A DNA stretch of 64,000 bases from Rhizoclosmatium globosum (taxonomy: Eukaryota; Chytridiomycota; Chytridiomycetes; Chytridiales; Chytriomycetaceae): assembly GCA_002104985.1 (NCBI GenBank), contig MCGO01000005.1, positions 1-64,000 on the forward strand, written 5' to 3'. Both the position numbers and the translations under genes were made by a program. This document shows, in pieces, positions 1 to 10,728 of this stretch (its first letter is position 1; every line of letters begins with the position of its first letter). The notes beneath the pieces were generated by a model. It did no database searches and was not told where the DNA came from. It saw nothing but the letters and a program-made list of their open reading frames with translations.

Positions 1-294
1 AAAGTCGACAACTATACCTATTATTCAGGCCCCCAATATGAATTGCCACAGCATACACGCCACTGTGGCTGTTGCGCAACTGACGTCACAGTTTAGGATG
101 CAACAAGCGAAACAGCGAGTAAACTAATTCATCGCTTTTAAAATTGTAAGTCAATGCTTCTGAGTACAAAGGGCTTGAAAATGAAACGCAGTCAAAAAAC
201 AAACAAAAGTATGAGGCTCGCTTATTATGATCAAAAATAGATAGCCACAAGAAACAGTTACTGCGTTGGGACCACTGCGTCAGTCTCCCCATAG
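1..294. other. Window edge and 3' flank of the first RING gene
   Basis: AT-rich stretch with no convincing gene. An open frame at 86-403 on the minus strand overlaps the RING exon out of frame and has no domain, so it is treated as chance. The segment probably holds the 3' untranslated region of the RING gene. Confidence 0.4.
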
Positions 295-1020
295 TCAAGC
301 ACTTCGTCTTCGCTGTGACCAGATTCGAACATTGATCCAATCTCTTCCAGTCTTTCTTGATGCAACATAAGAAACTAATATGCTTTGTTTGCATAGAGGG
401 CAAGTTTCTACGACGTCAACCAACCACCGATCTACGCAATGGACATGAAACTCGTGTCGGCATGGCAATATCCGAATGACGTCACCGTTGTGGTACGATT
501 CGAGACATATGGAGCATATTTTTGAGGAATCCTTTGATGAAGAATATTCGTTTGTGGGCGTAGTGGAGCCGAAGAAACGGACTTGCAGTCCACCGACGAC
601 ATCCATAGCTGCGGGACGAAGTGGTCGCTCCGTTGTGTATGTATTGGTTACGAGTGCGATAATGAGGGGTGATAGACAGAGAATAAAGATAGCGAGGTTG
701 AATGAGAGGAATGTGACAGTGAAGATCTCGCCGATTTCATTCGCAATGAGGGGAAGCATAAGGAGCATCATAGATAGAATCGCTGAAAAGAGGCCCACTA
801 ATGAGGCTAGCAGGATGCCTGCTGAGCTGGCGTAGATGTGCATTGATGATTTGGGACCTTTGTCTCCAGTTGCGCACCCGTCTTCCAAACTGCCAATCTG
901 ATTCGGATGCGACATCAAAGTTTCGCAACAAGGCACTTGGAGCCAGGTGGCGTCAGCGACACATGGGCCAGGCTCCTCGGTTATTGCCGCAGCAAGTCCA
1001 TCCAATCTATCGTCATCCAC
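295..1020 (-). CDS. Membrane RING-H2 E3 ubiquitin ligase (PA-TM-RING-like), N-terminus incomplete
   Basis: A probable membrane-anchored E3 ubiquitin ligase. Seen: two to three hydrophobic segments around residues 60-125, then a RING-H2 finger near residues 165-215 with the order CSICLESY, LPCRHEFHVHCVDRWL and CPLCK, giving the C-x2-C, C-x-H-x3-H and C-x2-C ligands. The frame is open only from about 1020 upward because a stop lies just beyond. The first codon in that frame is GTG, and an AG (ttgcag) sits right there. I therefore think 1020 is close to a splice acceptor and the true start lies in an exon further right that I cannot place. Other family members in this window have a protease-associated (PA) ectodomain before the membrane span, and none is readable here. 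It could be a truncated paralogue. Regulation is not visible. Confidence 0.7.
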   Translation of the reverse strand: MDDDRLDGLAAAITEEPGPCVADATWLQVPCCETLMSHPNQIGSLEDGCATGDKGPKSSMHIYASSAGILLASLVGLFSAILSMMLLMLPLIANEIGEIFTVTFLSFNLAIFILCLSPLIIALVTNTYTTERPLRPAAMDVVGGLQVRFFGSTTPTNEYSSSKDSSKICSICLESYHNGDVIRILPCRHEFHVHCVDRWLVDVVETCPLCKQSILVSYVASRKTGRDWINVRIWSQRRRSA

Positions 1021-1592
1021 TGCAATACTTCGCCGGCAGAAACCCCAGGAGTTACTTTAGAACTGATACGATTCAGTAACAAGGCCGGCAAATGACTGCC
1101 CATATAGAACGCAAAATCATTTCATGAGGAAGCAAGGGAGAAAAAATGCCTGTGTTCAAAGCCCAAAAATCTGACAAAATATAAAGAGATTAGGAGATAG
1201 CTCAAGATGAGCTCTGATTTAATTTTCCACGTGAGCATATTTGATTCCTCCTTCTGGAATTTGGTGTTGCAATTCATGCCTCTGTATCATCTCCGCTCTT
1301 TTGCACGGTCATCGCATCTACGAAATTGATCTTGTGTATGGTTGAATGCTTCTCAATATGCGAGAACCCCCAAGACGAATGATTGTTATTGAATTTGGTC
1401 ATTTATTGCCATCTGGCATCACCTATGCAAAAAGTAACTGCGATGTCCTTCAATCTCAAAATAAGTTCGCGAAAAGCGTTGTTTCCAGCTTGAGGCCGGC
1501 CAAACGTAATCAAATAAAGCTTTCTAATGCAATAAAACTTCTATAAAATGACAAAATGTAGTATACATGTATTTATCTATATCAACTATATG
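1021..1592. other. Intergenic region between RING gene and first lipase
   Basis: About 570 bases, moderately AT-rich. The first 100 bases may hold an unplaced 5' exon of the RING gene to the left. The 66-residue frame at 1346-1546 has no recognisable domain and is not called. No RNA gene or repeat seen. Confidence 0.4.
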
Positions 1593-2708
1593 CTAGGTCG
1601 AGCAAAAGGAGCTTGATTGGAGCAGGGGAATTCTAAGGCCCAAATAGCAAAGGTGGGCCTTTTTCCAGTTTGTAACAACGATCAAGTTTGGTAGTTCGAT
1701 AGGTTGATTCATGCATCCGTGTCTTCTCCATACCTTTCCATTCACTGTCGTTGCAAGTTCGTAACAAGCCACTTTTGTCACAAAATATTCCTTCGAAATA
1801 TGATTAAAGCCCCAAGAAGCCAATCCCTAAACCAAGGTTAAATGTTGACTTGTTGGGTGGGCATCCTACAAGTGTGGAATCACATCACCACTTTGCACAA
1901 TACGTGATATTTCTTGAACTTCATTCCATTGACGAGGTCTCTAAATGCCGGATTACCTACTCGCGGTTGACCAAACGTGATGATCCTAATCCTTCCTGCT
2001 GGTGCAAGCCCTTCAAGAACAGCATCAGCAGCCCCAACAACAGCCATTGCGCCACCCAGACTGTGACCAACAAAGAAATATCGTAATCAGGGTATCGTTG
2101 GACTATATCTTTCAACGCCGGCAACAGCATCGGCTTGACGGCTAACCACTCTCCATAAAACCCTCTATGAACCATCGCCACCTGCTGTCCATCGGGAAAT
2201 GCCTTGAACATTCTGATTCTATCAATTTCAGAGATAGTAGCAGTCCGATTGACCACAGCGATGAGGTCATTGGCAGTTGGGTTTGGGAACTGAATAAGAA
2301 GGATCTGAGCATCTTCGAGCACATCGCCCGTCGAGTTGGTGCCCATGAGTGACACAACAATGGCTTTGAGGGATGGGCTGACGACAACAAGGGTTTGGTG
2401 CGCAAAGATTGATTCGCTCGCTGAAGCAATTACTTGGGTCTCATTCTTGATGACGGCTAGATCAGGTGTGAAATCAATGGATTAGACCAGTCGGATAGCT
2501 CCGATGCCGGGAGATACGAGGCACCGGCAAACTTGGCATAGGTTTTGAAAGTGTCAGATACGGTAATAGGCACTTGATCTCCTGAGCAACATTGGATGAA
2601 CTCGACAGTTTCACACCAACAACGATCGCAATAGCAACAAGCACTGCCACTGAGAGACCTACAATACCATCGATAGCGACGGTGGTGGGGGACTTGTTTC
2701 TCCTCCAT
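1593..2708 (-). CDS. Class 3 lipase, membrane-anchored, copy A (frame broken)
   Basis: An alpha/beta-hydrolase of the lipase class 3 family, predicted to cleave acyl esters. Starts at ATG 2708. A hydrophobic N-terminal segment (about 20 residues rich in V, A and I) looks like a signal anchor. Downstream are the RGFYGEW segment, the nucleophile elbow GHSLGG, the ITFGQPRVGN block that follows it in this family, and a DVIPHL segment with the catalytic Asp. The final exon begins at GLASWGF after a short intron near 1812-1850. Compared base by base with copy B next door, it lacks single bases near 2475 (after WSNP), 2077 (just before GHSLGG) and 1905, so no single frame spans it. Either copy A is decaying, or these are sequencing deletions like those in other genes here. 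The exact C-terminus (1593 versus about 1637) is uncertain. Confidence 0.7.
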
Positions 2709-2849
2709 CTTGAATTGTTACTAAGCCAATTTGATGGAAACAAAGAATATAAAGTTTGTTTGTCTATGTTTTTGCATCAAAAGAATAATGACCGATCAAT
2801 CTAACTTGAACAGTACGAGCTTGATCCAAGATAGGAATACTTAACCCCA

Positions 2850-3940
2850 AATAACAAGCGTGTGCTTTTTTCCAGCCGCGATGGTCGCAGTGAGAAGATT
2901 TGATAGTTCGAATGATTGATTCATACAGTCCGTATCCTCCCCATTGTTGCCATGTCACTATCGTTGCAAGTTCGCATTGAGCCTCCCTTTTCCACAAAAT
3001 ATTCTTTTGAGATGTGACTGAAACCCCAAGAAGCAAGTCCCTGGGATTGATTATTAGACTTGATATGAAAAGTGAGTGGAATGGATAACATACCAAGTGT
3101 GGAATAATGTCACCACTTTGCACGATTCTTGATATTTCCTTGAACTTCATTCCATTCACAAAGTCTCTAAATGCTGAGTTGCCAACTCTTGGTTGACCAA
3201 AGGTGATTATCCTGACCCTGGTTGCAGGTGCAAGCCCATCAACAACAGCATCAGCCGCACCAACGACAGCCATGGCGCCGCCCAAGCTATGTCCAACGAA
3301 AGAAATATCATAATCAGGGTATCGTTGGGTCATCGCTTTCAAAGCCGGCAACACCATTGGTTTGACAGCCAGCCACTCCCCGTAAAACCCTCTATGAACC
3401 ATTGCTCCCTGTTGACTACCAGTAAATGCCTTAAACATTTGCTTACTGTCCGATTCAGATATAGTCGAAGTCCGATTGACCAATGAGATGAGATCATTCG
3501 CCGTCGGATTGGGAAATTGGATGAGTAGTAGCTGGGCATCTTCAAGAGTATCACCGGTTGAATTCGAGCCCATAAACGACACAATGATGGCCTTGAGCGA
3601 AGGACTGACTGTAACAAGGCTCTGGTGGGCAAACAGTGTTCCATTGGCTGCAACGAAAAGCTGAGTCTCGTTCTTGAAGACAGTAAGATCAGGTGTGAAG
3701 ATCGCTGGATTAGACCATTCTTCTATTTCAGATGCCTGGAGAAACGAGGTACCAGCAAACGAGCATACGTTTTGAATACTGCAACCACAGTCGGAGATAC
3801 TTGATTGTCAATCTGGGAAACTGAGGAGGCACCCGACAGCTTCACTCCAGAACGACTGCTATGACAACAAGTACCGCTGCCGAGAAACTTATCAGAAGAC
3901 ACCGATAGCGACGGTGGTGTGGGACTTGTTTCTCCTCCAT
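2850..3940 (-). CDS. Class 3 lipase, membrane-anchored, copy B
   Basis: Tandem paralogue of copy A, same strand, with only 141 bases between the B stop and the A start codon. ATG 3940 opens the same METSP-like N-terminus and a hydrophobic anchor. The catalytic core lies in one frame (2764-3582 region): RGFYGEW, VGHSLGGAMAVVGAADAV with the Ser nucleophile, ITFGQPRVGN, and DIIPHL with the Asp. An intron of about 55 nt (gtatgt to ccag, around 3040-3093) leads into GLASWGF. The reading that keeps similarity to the family ends at HTLVIWG with a stop at 2850-2852, where a His before the end is expected as the third catalytic residue. Breaks: one base is missing near 3762 (KTYA to FAGTSF) and another near 3850 in the anchor. 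The substrate is unknown. The anchor suggests a surface or endomembrane lipase. Confidence 0.75.
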
Positions 3941-4482
3941 CTTGAATTGTTGTTGGATAGTTCAAAACAATTTGAAAAAAAAGTATATCGAATAGGAAAT
4001 TGACCCAAAAAAGCAAATATGGCCCTTTTTCCAACCGTAAAGTAGCAACATTACTTTAAGGCAGCTATGCAAGCCGCAGGATCAGAGCAGTTGCGAGTTC
4101 AGGACCATGGAGATCGGTTGATGTCCGAGATTCTTGATGACAACTTACTTCTGACAATAACTGCTATAGCATTGAGGACTATCAATAATAAATTATATGC
4201 TGACAATTCTTGTCAGATCATTTATTCGATAATATAAAAGAGAACTGAGAAACCACGACTCCTCCTCTGAACTTCATAAGCACTCATTCAACTGTATTAT
4301 ATTTGATAAGTCCGACTTGCCGCTGCCGCACCAAGATATTTTGATAAGAAAATGTGTGGGGTAGTATTACTTTCCTCCATAATACCGTGTTCTTCCAAGT
4401 ACAATTAAGCAGTTAAAAAAAATAAAGTAAGATGCAAGACAAAGGAGTTTACTATACTACTATTGGAAAAAACGGTAGAAAT
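3941..4482. other. AT-rich intergenic region
   Basis: About 540 bases between the lipase B start and the stop of the next RING gene. It must hold the lipase B promoter. No conserved frame, RNA gene or repeat seen. Confidence 0.4.
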
Positions 4483-5773
4483 TCAAAAAATCCATAGAAA
4501 CGCCCGTTTCTTCGTCATATTATGAGATACGTTGTGGGTACACCTTTGGCAGCATAAAGGGCAACTCTGATTAACAGAATGGTGCAGCCATCTATTTTAA
4601 TGTTAAATTAATATATTGTTTGATAATCGAGCCTATCTCATGCATGCATCAGTAAGTGTCCTTCCACTATACCCATACATTCAATAGCGTTGCATGATGT
4701 AATAATCTTGAAAAACTCACCTATGAACACATTCTTGGTGAAACTCATGGGTACATCCCAGCTGTCCAACCACGTCTCCGGAACTGTAGACGTCCCTGCA
4801 AATGGCACAAACATCTGTCCCGCTAGTTTTTCGAAAACTTATATCTTGATCACTGAGAATCACTTCTTTCAGGCTGAGATTGACTCGCTTCATCCATTTC
4901 CTACTCTCGCGTTTCCATACTGTCAACCACATTTCCAACGATTGTACGGCATACAATAAAAGAGATAGGAGTATTGGAAAGAGAATTATGATACCAGTGA
5001 GACAATATGAAGAGTGCAATGATGTGGAAGCAAGTTCTGCCGATAGCAGATCAAACGCTGTTGACTGCTTAGACACGGCTGATAAGCGGGAAGAACCAAA
5101 GAATATGCAATAGAAGAGCGATTTGAGATATTCATGAAGCAAGTTCAACAGCGATTCCGATTTGTAAGAGTCTGGGGTATACTGGAACGAAACACGAGCC
5201 GAGTCGTCCAGCAGTCGTTTGTAGTCTTTCCGAGCAATAGCAACGACAGGAATATTCAGGCCAGGCGAGAAAGGCTCGGGAAAAGCCGGTGCGGAAGGAC
5301 TGGCGCTGAACAAGTCGGCGAAGGCAAACAGCAGCTTGGCCTTCCGAAGCTCGTCGACCCGCCTCCCGTCCAGCCTCACTCTCGCTTTCCGTCGAACCAC
5401 CTTGAACAACGGCAACGGCGATCGCTCCAGCCGATTTCAAATGCTCCAACTGCGACGAAAGGGACAATGCCGAAGGATCGACAATGCCAATCCACGACAC
5501 CACCTTGATTCCCTCGTTCTCCATCGTTCCTAGCTGGGCGAAAGATCCCTCGGGCGACTCACGCTCGCAAAGGACATGGCTTCGGATCGGGAGAATAAGC
5601 CCGTGTATCGTGCTGAAGGAGGGTCCAAAGTCGGTTGGTCGAACTGAAATACGAACTGGTGCTGAAGTTGCTGAAGGGCGATACGTCAGTGTTCCAGCGT
5701 TCTTGGGAAGCTTCACTAGCGCAAACGATGATATTGTAAGCAGAGTGGCCAGGGTACTCGGAAGAAGTAGCAT
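4483..5773 (-). CDS. PA-TM-RING-type E3 ubiquitin ligase
   Basis: Predicted endomembrane or surface ubiquitin ligase. ATG 5773 opens a signal peptide (MLLLPSTLATLLTISSFALV). A protease-associated-like ectodomain follows with the block SAGAIAVAVVQGG. A transmembrane helix (GIIILFPILLSLLLYAV) lies near 4950-5000, then a RING-H2: CAICRDVY, LGCTHEFHQECVHR, an intron (gtgagt to aaaatag, about 4592-4717) and WLHHSVNQSCPLC. The second exon is too short for a simple frame search but completes the ring and stops at 4483-4485. One break near 5345 (around EAGRR to DELRKAKLL) is a change of +1, unlike the one-base deletions elsewhere, so it is either a two-base loss or a one-base gain. It lies tandem to the receptor gene at 5915-9258, with 141 bases between them. 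Confidence 0.8.
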
Positions 5774-5914
5774 TTACGGTTTTGTTCTAAAAAAGTGAGT
5801 GCCAAGCCACGAAAATGTCCGTGATTAGAAATTGATTTGAAACAAAGTGATACTATTGGAAATACGTCTTCTATGTTGATTTGTAAACGAAACTATTTTA
5901 TTTGTCAACAAAAC

Positions 5915-8900
5915 TCAAAAAGCTCCTTCATTTTGAGAGATCTGCCTTTGAGAAACTTGGCGACTGTGGCATATACTTGGTGCAGGATTTTGACCCGAGT
6001 CTTGCCTTCCCTGATTAAAGTTCAAATTCAAGTTACTCTTACTCCGTTCCAATTTCAGTCTTCCCAAGTCAGGAAGTGCGGGTTCTGGTTCTTGTTGGCC
6101 CCATGGACTTGAGCTACTCGATTTTTTAAACACTGGAGATTCGTTCTTAATGGATTCAATAGCTGCCATGAAATCCTGCAAAAACAAAGCCGCCTTCTCT
6201 TTGTTTTTAAACTGTAATTGGACTTGATATTGAATTCTTGTTTCCATGGAGAGGAACTTGTAGAAATCGTATTTTCCATCAATACCAGAATCGGTCTCAT
6301 AGTTTTTGTTTGCTTTGAGGGTAACCAGATTTCCATGTTGTGTCGGGACGGAAACGAGGACAAAACTGCAAACATTATCGTATGTTGACATTGAGAACCA
6401 TTGCTTTTTCCTCATTTCTTGAATTTCGGGGATGCCAATACTCCACGATGACCACAAGAACTCCCAACCTTTCTTCACGCGAAACGCGCAGGACAGAGCA
6501 GCCTTTGAAAGAAACCCATGTCAATAAACACTAAAACAAGAAACATTGAGAAAACTCAACCTTATCCAATCTCTTGACCCGATACTCGCCTTTCTCACCG
6601 CCTTCAAACAAATCTTCAGCATATGATGTCCCCGTTTGACTCCACATCTGACTTGCAGTACTTCCTTTCCTCTCCAAAGGATTACTCCTCTTCTTTCCCT
6701 CGTAAACTTTCTCATCTGTCTCCTCAACTTACGCCCATTCACACCTTCCAACCAAACCGCGAGAACCTTGGTCGGCATGACAAGTAGAAGCACACCCGTC
6801 AAAAAGATCCACACACAAACACCTCGCTTCAAATCAGTCCAGGGATCAGCAGCACTCGACATGCCTTGTATAGCGCAAACACAAGCGCAACCATAACACT
6901 CACAATTGAAAGCAAACTCGTCTCATTATAGCTCTCCCAAACCACAAACTGCACTGCATACAAAGTCGGGAAAATCGCCATAAACAGTAACGCATTGTAC
7001 CATACATCAAATACTCAAACACATCATCAGCACCCATATAGCACACAGTATACGTATACAGCCCATGAGTCTCAACTGCAACTGTCATCCGACTCTTTGC
7101 AATCCAAAGCGCAACCAGCACAGCATCGACAACTCCAAACACAGCATGTGCGCCGCGGATCTTCAGCTTAATGCGATTCGCCTTCTCCAGTGTCGTAACA
7201 GGTTTATTGATTGAAAACATGCGGGCGACGAGAAGGTTTTTCGAGAGGAAGGTTGTGTAAATGATGACGATAGCCGCAAGGAAAACGACTCCGCGAGAAT
7301 AGCAAGTGAAGATTGTTACTTCGCCGGTGTAAAAAAGCAATGATATGTAACCAACTGCGCAACCGATGGTGATTAAGATGGTTTCGGGGGTTGAACTTGC
7401 TTTCACAACAGAATTGAAACGATTATTCCATAGGAACATGGCTGACGATAGTGATGCTATTATTCCAGATACAGAGAGTCCAAAGTAGATTGGATTTGTT
7501 TGTGTTGTAAGCAATGTTGTTTGGATCATTGAATCATTGTTGCGGTCAAGTGGTGCGATGCTTTTTCCTGAGAAGAAAACGGGTCTTCGAAGAGTTGTGA
7601 AGGCCGACCACCGATATCGGTTCTCCCGAAAACTGTTTTGTGGAAATGCTTAGTATTGTACCCTTGTACTGATCATGTAATCGACTCACGGGTTTTGCTA
7701 GTACCACTTCCAGTAAAGTAAAAAGCTTCGTAAGGACTGAAACACAATTTAGTTATAGCTGAATCGTAATTTCTTAACACTCAACGAAGCCAAATCGCCA
7801 TTATCCGTAATTTCCATGGGATCCAATGTAAGCCCATGATACCCTAGACCGCGATAAGCAGAATAATTCAAATAGCTTTGGAGTTCCCGATTGGCAAGCT
7901 GGCCAACTGTGAAATTCGTTGTTTTCAAAAGCTGTAAATGGTATGAGCCTTGTGTGAATGAGAATTGAGTAAACAAACATGATCGAACGCTGTCAGCATC
8001 ATTTTCGTGCAATCGTAACGTGGATTAAGGGACATCCAGTAAATGAAATCCATAAGCGGCTCGTCGGGATAATTGTATTCAGCTGTGGCGTTTATAGCTT
8101 TGTTGACGGAGGTATATAACGGATTTGTTTGATTTGGAGCCATGGGATTCAACATGATCAGACCTTTGACGTACTGGTAATATGTAGGACCGTATGCTTA
8201 TTGGGATGAGAAATATCAGGTGATGAGTTGCATATACACTAGTCAAACTCACAGGTAAACCGGACATCCAGTGGTGCTTTGTAACTTATCCAAACATTGC
8301 GATCATTCACAAGTCCTTTGTTACCCATCTTCCACAACACATCCGTCACGAATCTTCCCTGTCCACTCACAACTATATATCGCGCGTCTGCATTTTCAAG
8401 CATCATAGCTGCATAACTCATAGTCTCGTTATTCCATTGCGTTGGCAATGCGATTTTTGCCGTAAGAACCATGTTATTTCGGAGAAGTGTTTGTTGAATA
8501 TCAAGGTAGAACTGATACCCCATCGTATCATCTTGTTGGTATATCAAAGCGACGCGAGAGACATTGAAGGACTTCAAAACCTGATGAATGTGTTTGCCAA
8601 GTCCTATTTTTTCGTGTTTATGAGGGGTTCGTCAAAATAAGTTACCACAAACCAATTGATGGAATCGTTCTCCAAAAATAAGGAAACTTATTTTTGTCTG
8701 AGAGTTGTGGGGATAAACTGTTTCCGCTGCAGTAGGGAATCTGATTGAATGATAAGGAGGCTGCGACACCAACTGCTGCTGTTGAAAACTGATTTCCAAT
8801 GACACCAATGACATCCGTATTTGATTCGACAGCGCCTGCAGTAATCGCTGACGCATATCCTGCACTCTGTCCACTGATATAAAATAGTCAAGTCTTTTTC

Positions 8901-9258
8901 TAAACTGTATAAAGTGAAAGCCATACTTGTACATATATGCCTTGGGATACCAATCGCCACAGTCTGAGAATCTTTTAATATTTACATGGATGCCAGGTAG
9001 AACGTTGGGATCTTCATTGATTGTATTGACGGCAACAGTCATTGCAACGTCATTGAAATAAACACTTCCATAAATCTGAGATTTCTGTAAAAGGTCCCAA
9101 TCGATCGTGTCGTCGTAGTGGAGCAGTAGAGACGAGTTTTGCTTCGCTGTAGGAAATATACAGTAATTGCTGACGAAACCTATGGTAATGTTTTGCTTTG
9201 TAATTGGCTTCGGGATGACATGTGGTATCAGATATAAGAAAAAGAGAGTGAGAATCAT
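5915..9258 (-). CDS. Class C (GABA-B-type) GPCR-like receptor, copy 1
   Basis: A seven-helix receptor with an extracellular ligand-binding module. ATG 9258 starts a signal peptide (MILTLFFLYLIPHVIP), followed by the start of a periplasmic-binding/ANF-receptor-like fold (NITIGFVSNYC, LPGIHVNIKRFSDCGDWYP). Further ectodomain exons lie at about 8632-8690, 8239-8577 and 7749-8155. The 7TM block is at about 6600-7529 with long hydrophobic helices and the basic loop SKNLLVARMFS. The cytoplasmic tail (5915-6600) carries a domain starting GEYRVKRLDK, then WSSWSIGIPEI, shared with copy 2. At least five short introns. The ligand is unknown: similarity to GABA-B is architectural and says nothing about GABA binding. 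It shares a 179-bp promoter gap with the divergent RING gene at 9438. Confidence 0.8.
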
Positions 9259-9437
9259 GGTCTCTTTGCGGCGTTATCTTGAGAGAGGAGAGGAGTTAGT
9301 GCAAACGGCTCGGAGTTGTTTCCACGAGACAATGGCGACTGGAACAATGAACTGGGAATTGAACAAGTACTATCCAATCAATGACAAAATCCTAAATACT
9401 ATTGAAACGAATTTTTTATTTGTCGATAAATATAAAA

Positions 9438-10639
9438 ATGCACTTATTCTGGTTTGTGGTTGTTGGGATCAGCGCTCACGGAGCCTCGGTTCGCTACTCG
9501 GACCAGCGCTTTGAAAGCCGCATTTCAGCCATGGGACCTGCTCTTAAGACATCTGTTTCCGGTGTTGCGGTTCCAGTTGGCGACGGGTGTTCAGCGTGGC
9601 CTTCGTCAGCCTCTGATCCGCCTCAGCTTTTCAACGTCGCCGGGCCGTGGGTCGCCGTTGCTCGCCGCGGAAACTGTGCTTTCGCCGATAAGGTTTTTGC
9701 GATGCAACAACTCGGCGCGGCGGCCGTTGTTGTTGGCGATGGAGATGGTGGACCATCGCAGTTGCTGACCATGGTTGCGCCAGAGTTTGATGCTCCACAA
9801 ATTGAAATTCCCTCGGTATTTGTGTCTTATGCTTCGTACAGAAGGATCGTGGACGATGTGGTGTCCGCGGAAAAGGATACTCCACTAGTCATTGAGCTCA
9901 CTCCTTCAGACTGGCTCACCAAATTATACCTCATTCTCGTATTCCTGTTTGCTCCACTCATGGCATCTCTTGCATACTACTTGGTTCATGTGCTGCAAAT
10001 GATTCAAAGACACTTCAACAATATGCAAGCAAAACGTATCGTCTACACTCTTCCAACAAGACTCTTTAAAGGCTCGATAGATTCAGAAAGCAATTCTTCA
10101 GTTGGATCGGGTGAAACTGCTTGTTGCATCTGTCTGGAGGAATATAGGGCTGGCGATCTCCTGCGAATTCTGCCATGCCATCATGAGTTTCATCCAGGAT
10201 GCGTTGATTTGTAAGTATATATCGAGTGGATTTCGAAACTGAACTGTTTGATAGATGGCTTACGACAATTGTCAACACATGTCCACTCTGTAAACAACCC
10301 ATTACGCAATCAAGGACTGAAAAAACGAAGCCAATTTCTCTTCTCATACATCAGCAAACAGATGACGAAACCTGGGAACAAACGCAGTTCTTTCCCGATG
10401 AACCCACAGACTTAATTCCAACTTATAATTGGATTCCATCATCTTCATCTTCTTCCAATAGTCCTGAAGATACACGTCAGCGGCCAGATCATCAATCTGT
10501 TCGATCCCGAATCTTTGGTGGGCTTCACAAACGAACAAACTCCACAACTGCAGAAACGGAAGAGTGGACGTCTGACTTTGAAGATGATCGAGACCAAGCA
10601 AATAACTATGATGATGCTGTAGTTCCGATATATCGATAG
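9438..10639 (+). CDS. PA-TM-RING E3 ubiquitin ligase, complete
   Basis: The best preserved of the four family members. ATG 9438 begins a signal peptide (MHLFWFVVVGISAHGAS); the 12 codons upstream in the same frame look untranslated. The protease-associated domain is clear at residues 20-150: WVAVARRGNCAFADKV and QLGAAAVVVGDGDGG, then IPSVFVSYASYRRIV. One membrane helix (LYLILVFLFAPLMASLAYYL) follows. The RING-H2 reads CCICLEEYRAGDLLRILPCHH with EFHPGCVDL, an intron of about 43 nt (gtaagt to gatag, 10212-10254), then WLTTIVNTCPLCK. The C-terminal tail (130 residues) is Ser-rich and acidic. Family members such as RNF13, GRAIL and ZNRF3 ubiquitinate membrane proteins. Here the neighbouring class C receptors on both sides are candidate substrates by position only. 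Confidence 0.9.
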
Positions 10640-10728
10640 GCGTCACTTCATTTCCTTACAATCCTCATACCCAACATTACACACTTCTATGTTCTCTTTG
10701 TATTTATTCAATGAAGTGCCTCATAACC

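Noticed and set aside
86..403. 105-codon minus-strand frame at the left edge
   Set aside because: It overlaps the RING-H2 exon out of frame and has no domain or signal; the RING frame carries clear zinc ligands.
1346..1546. 66-codon plus-strand frame in the gap before the lipases
   Set aside because: No similarity to anything I know, no signal peptide, ordinary composition; chance frame.
1593..2708. Calling lipase copy A a definite pseudogene
   Set aside because: The same one-base losses occur in alkaline phosphatase, ak8, P450 and others in the window, so sequence error is at least as likely as decay.
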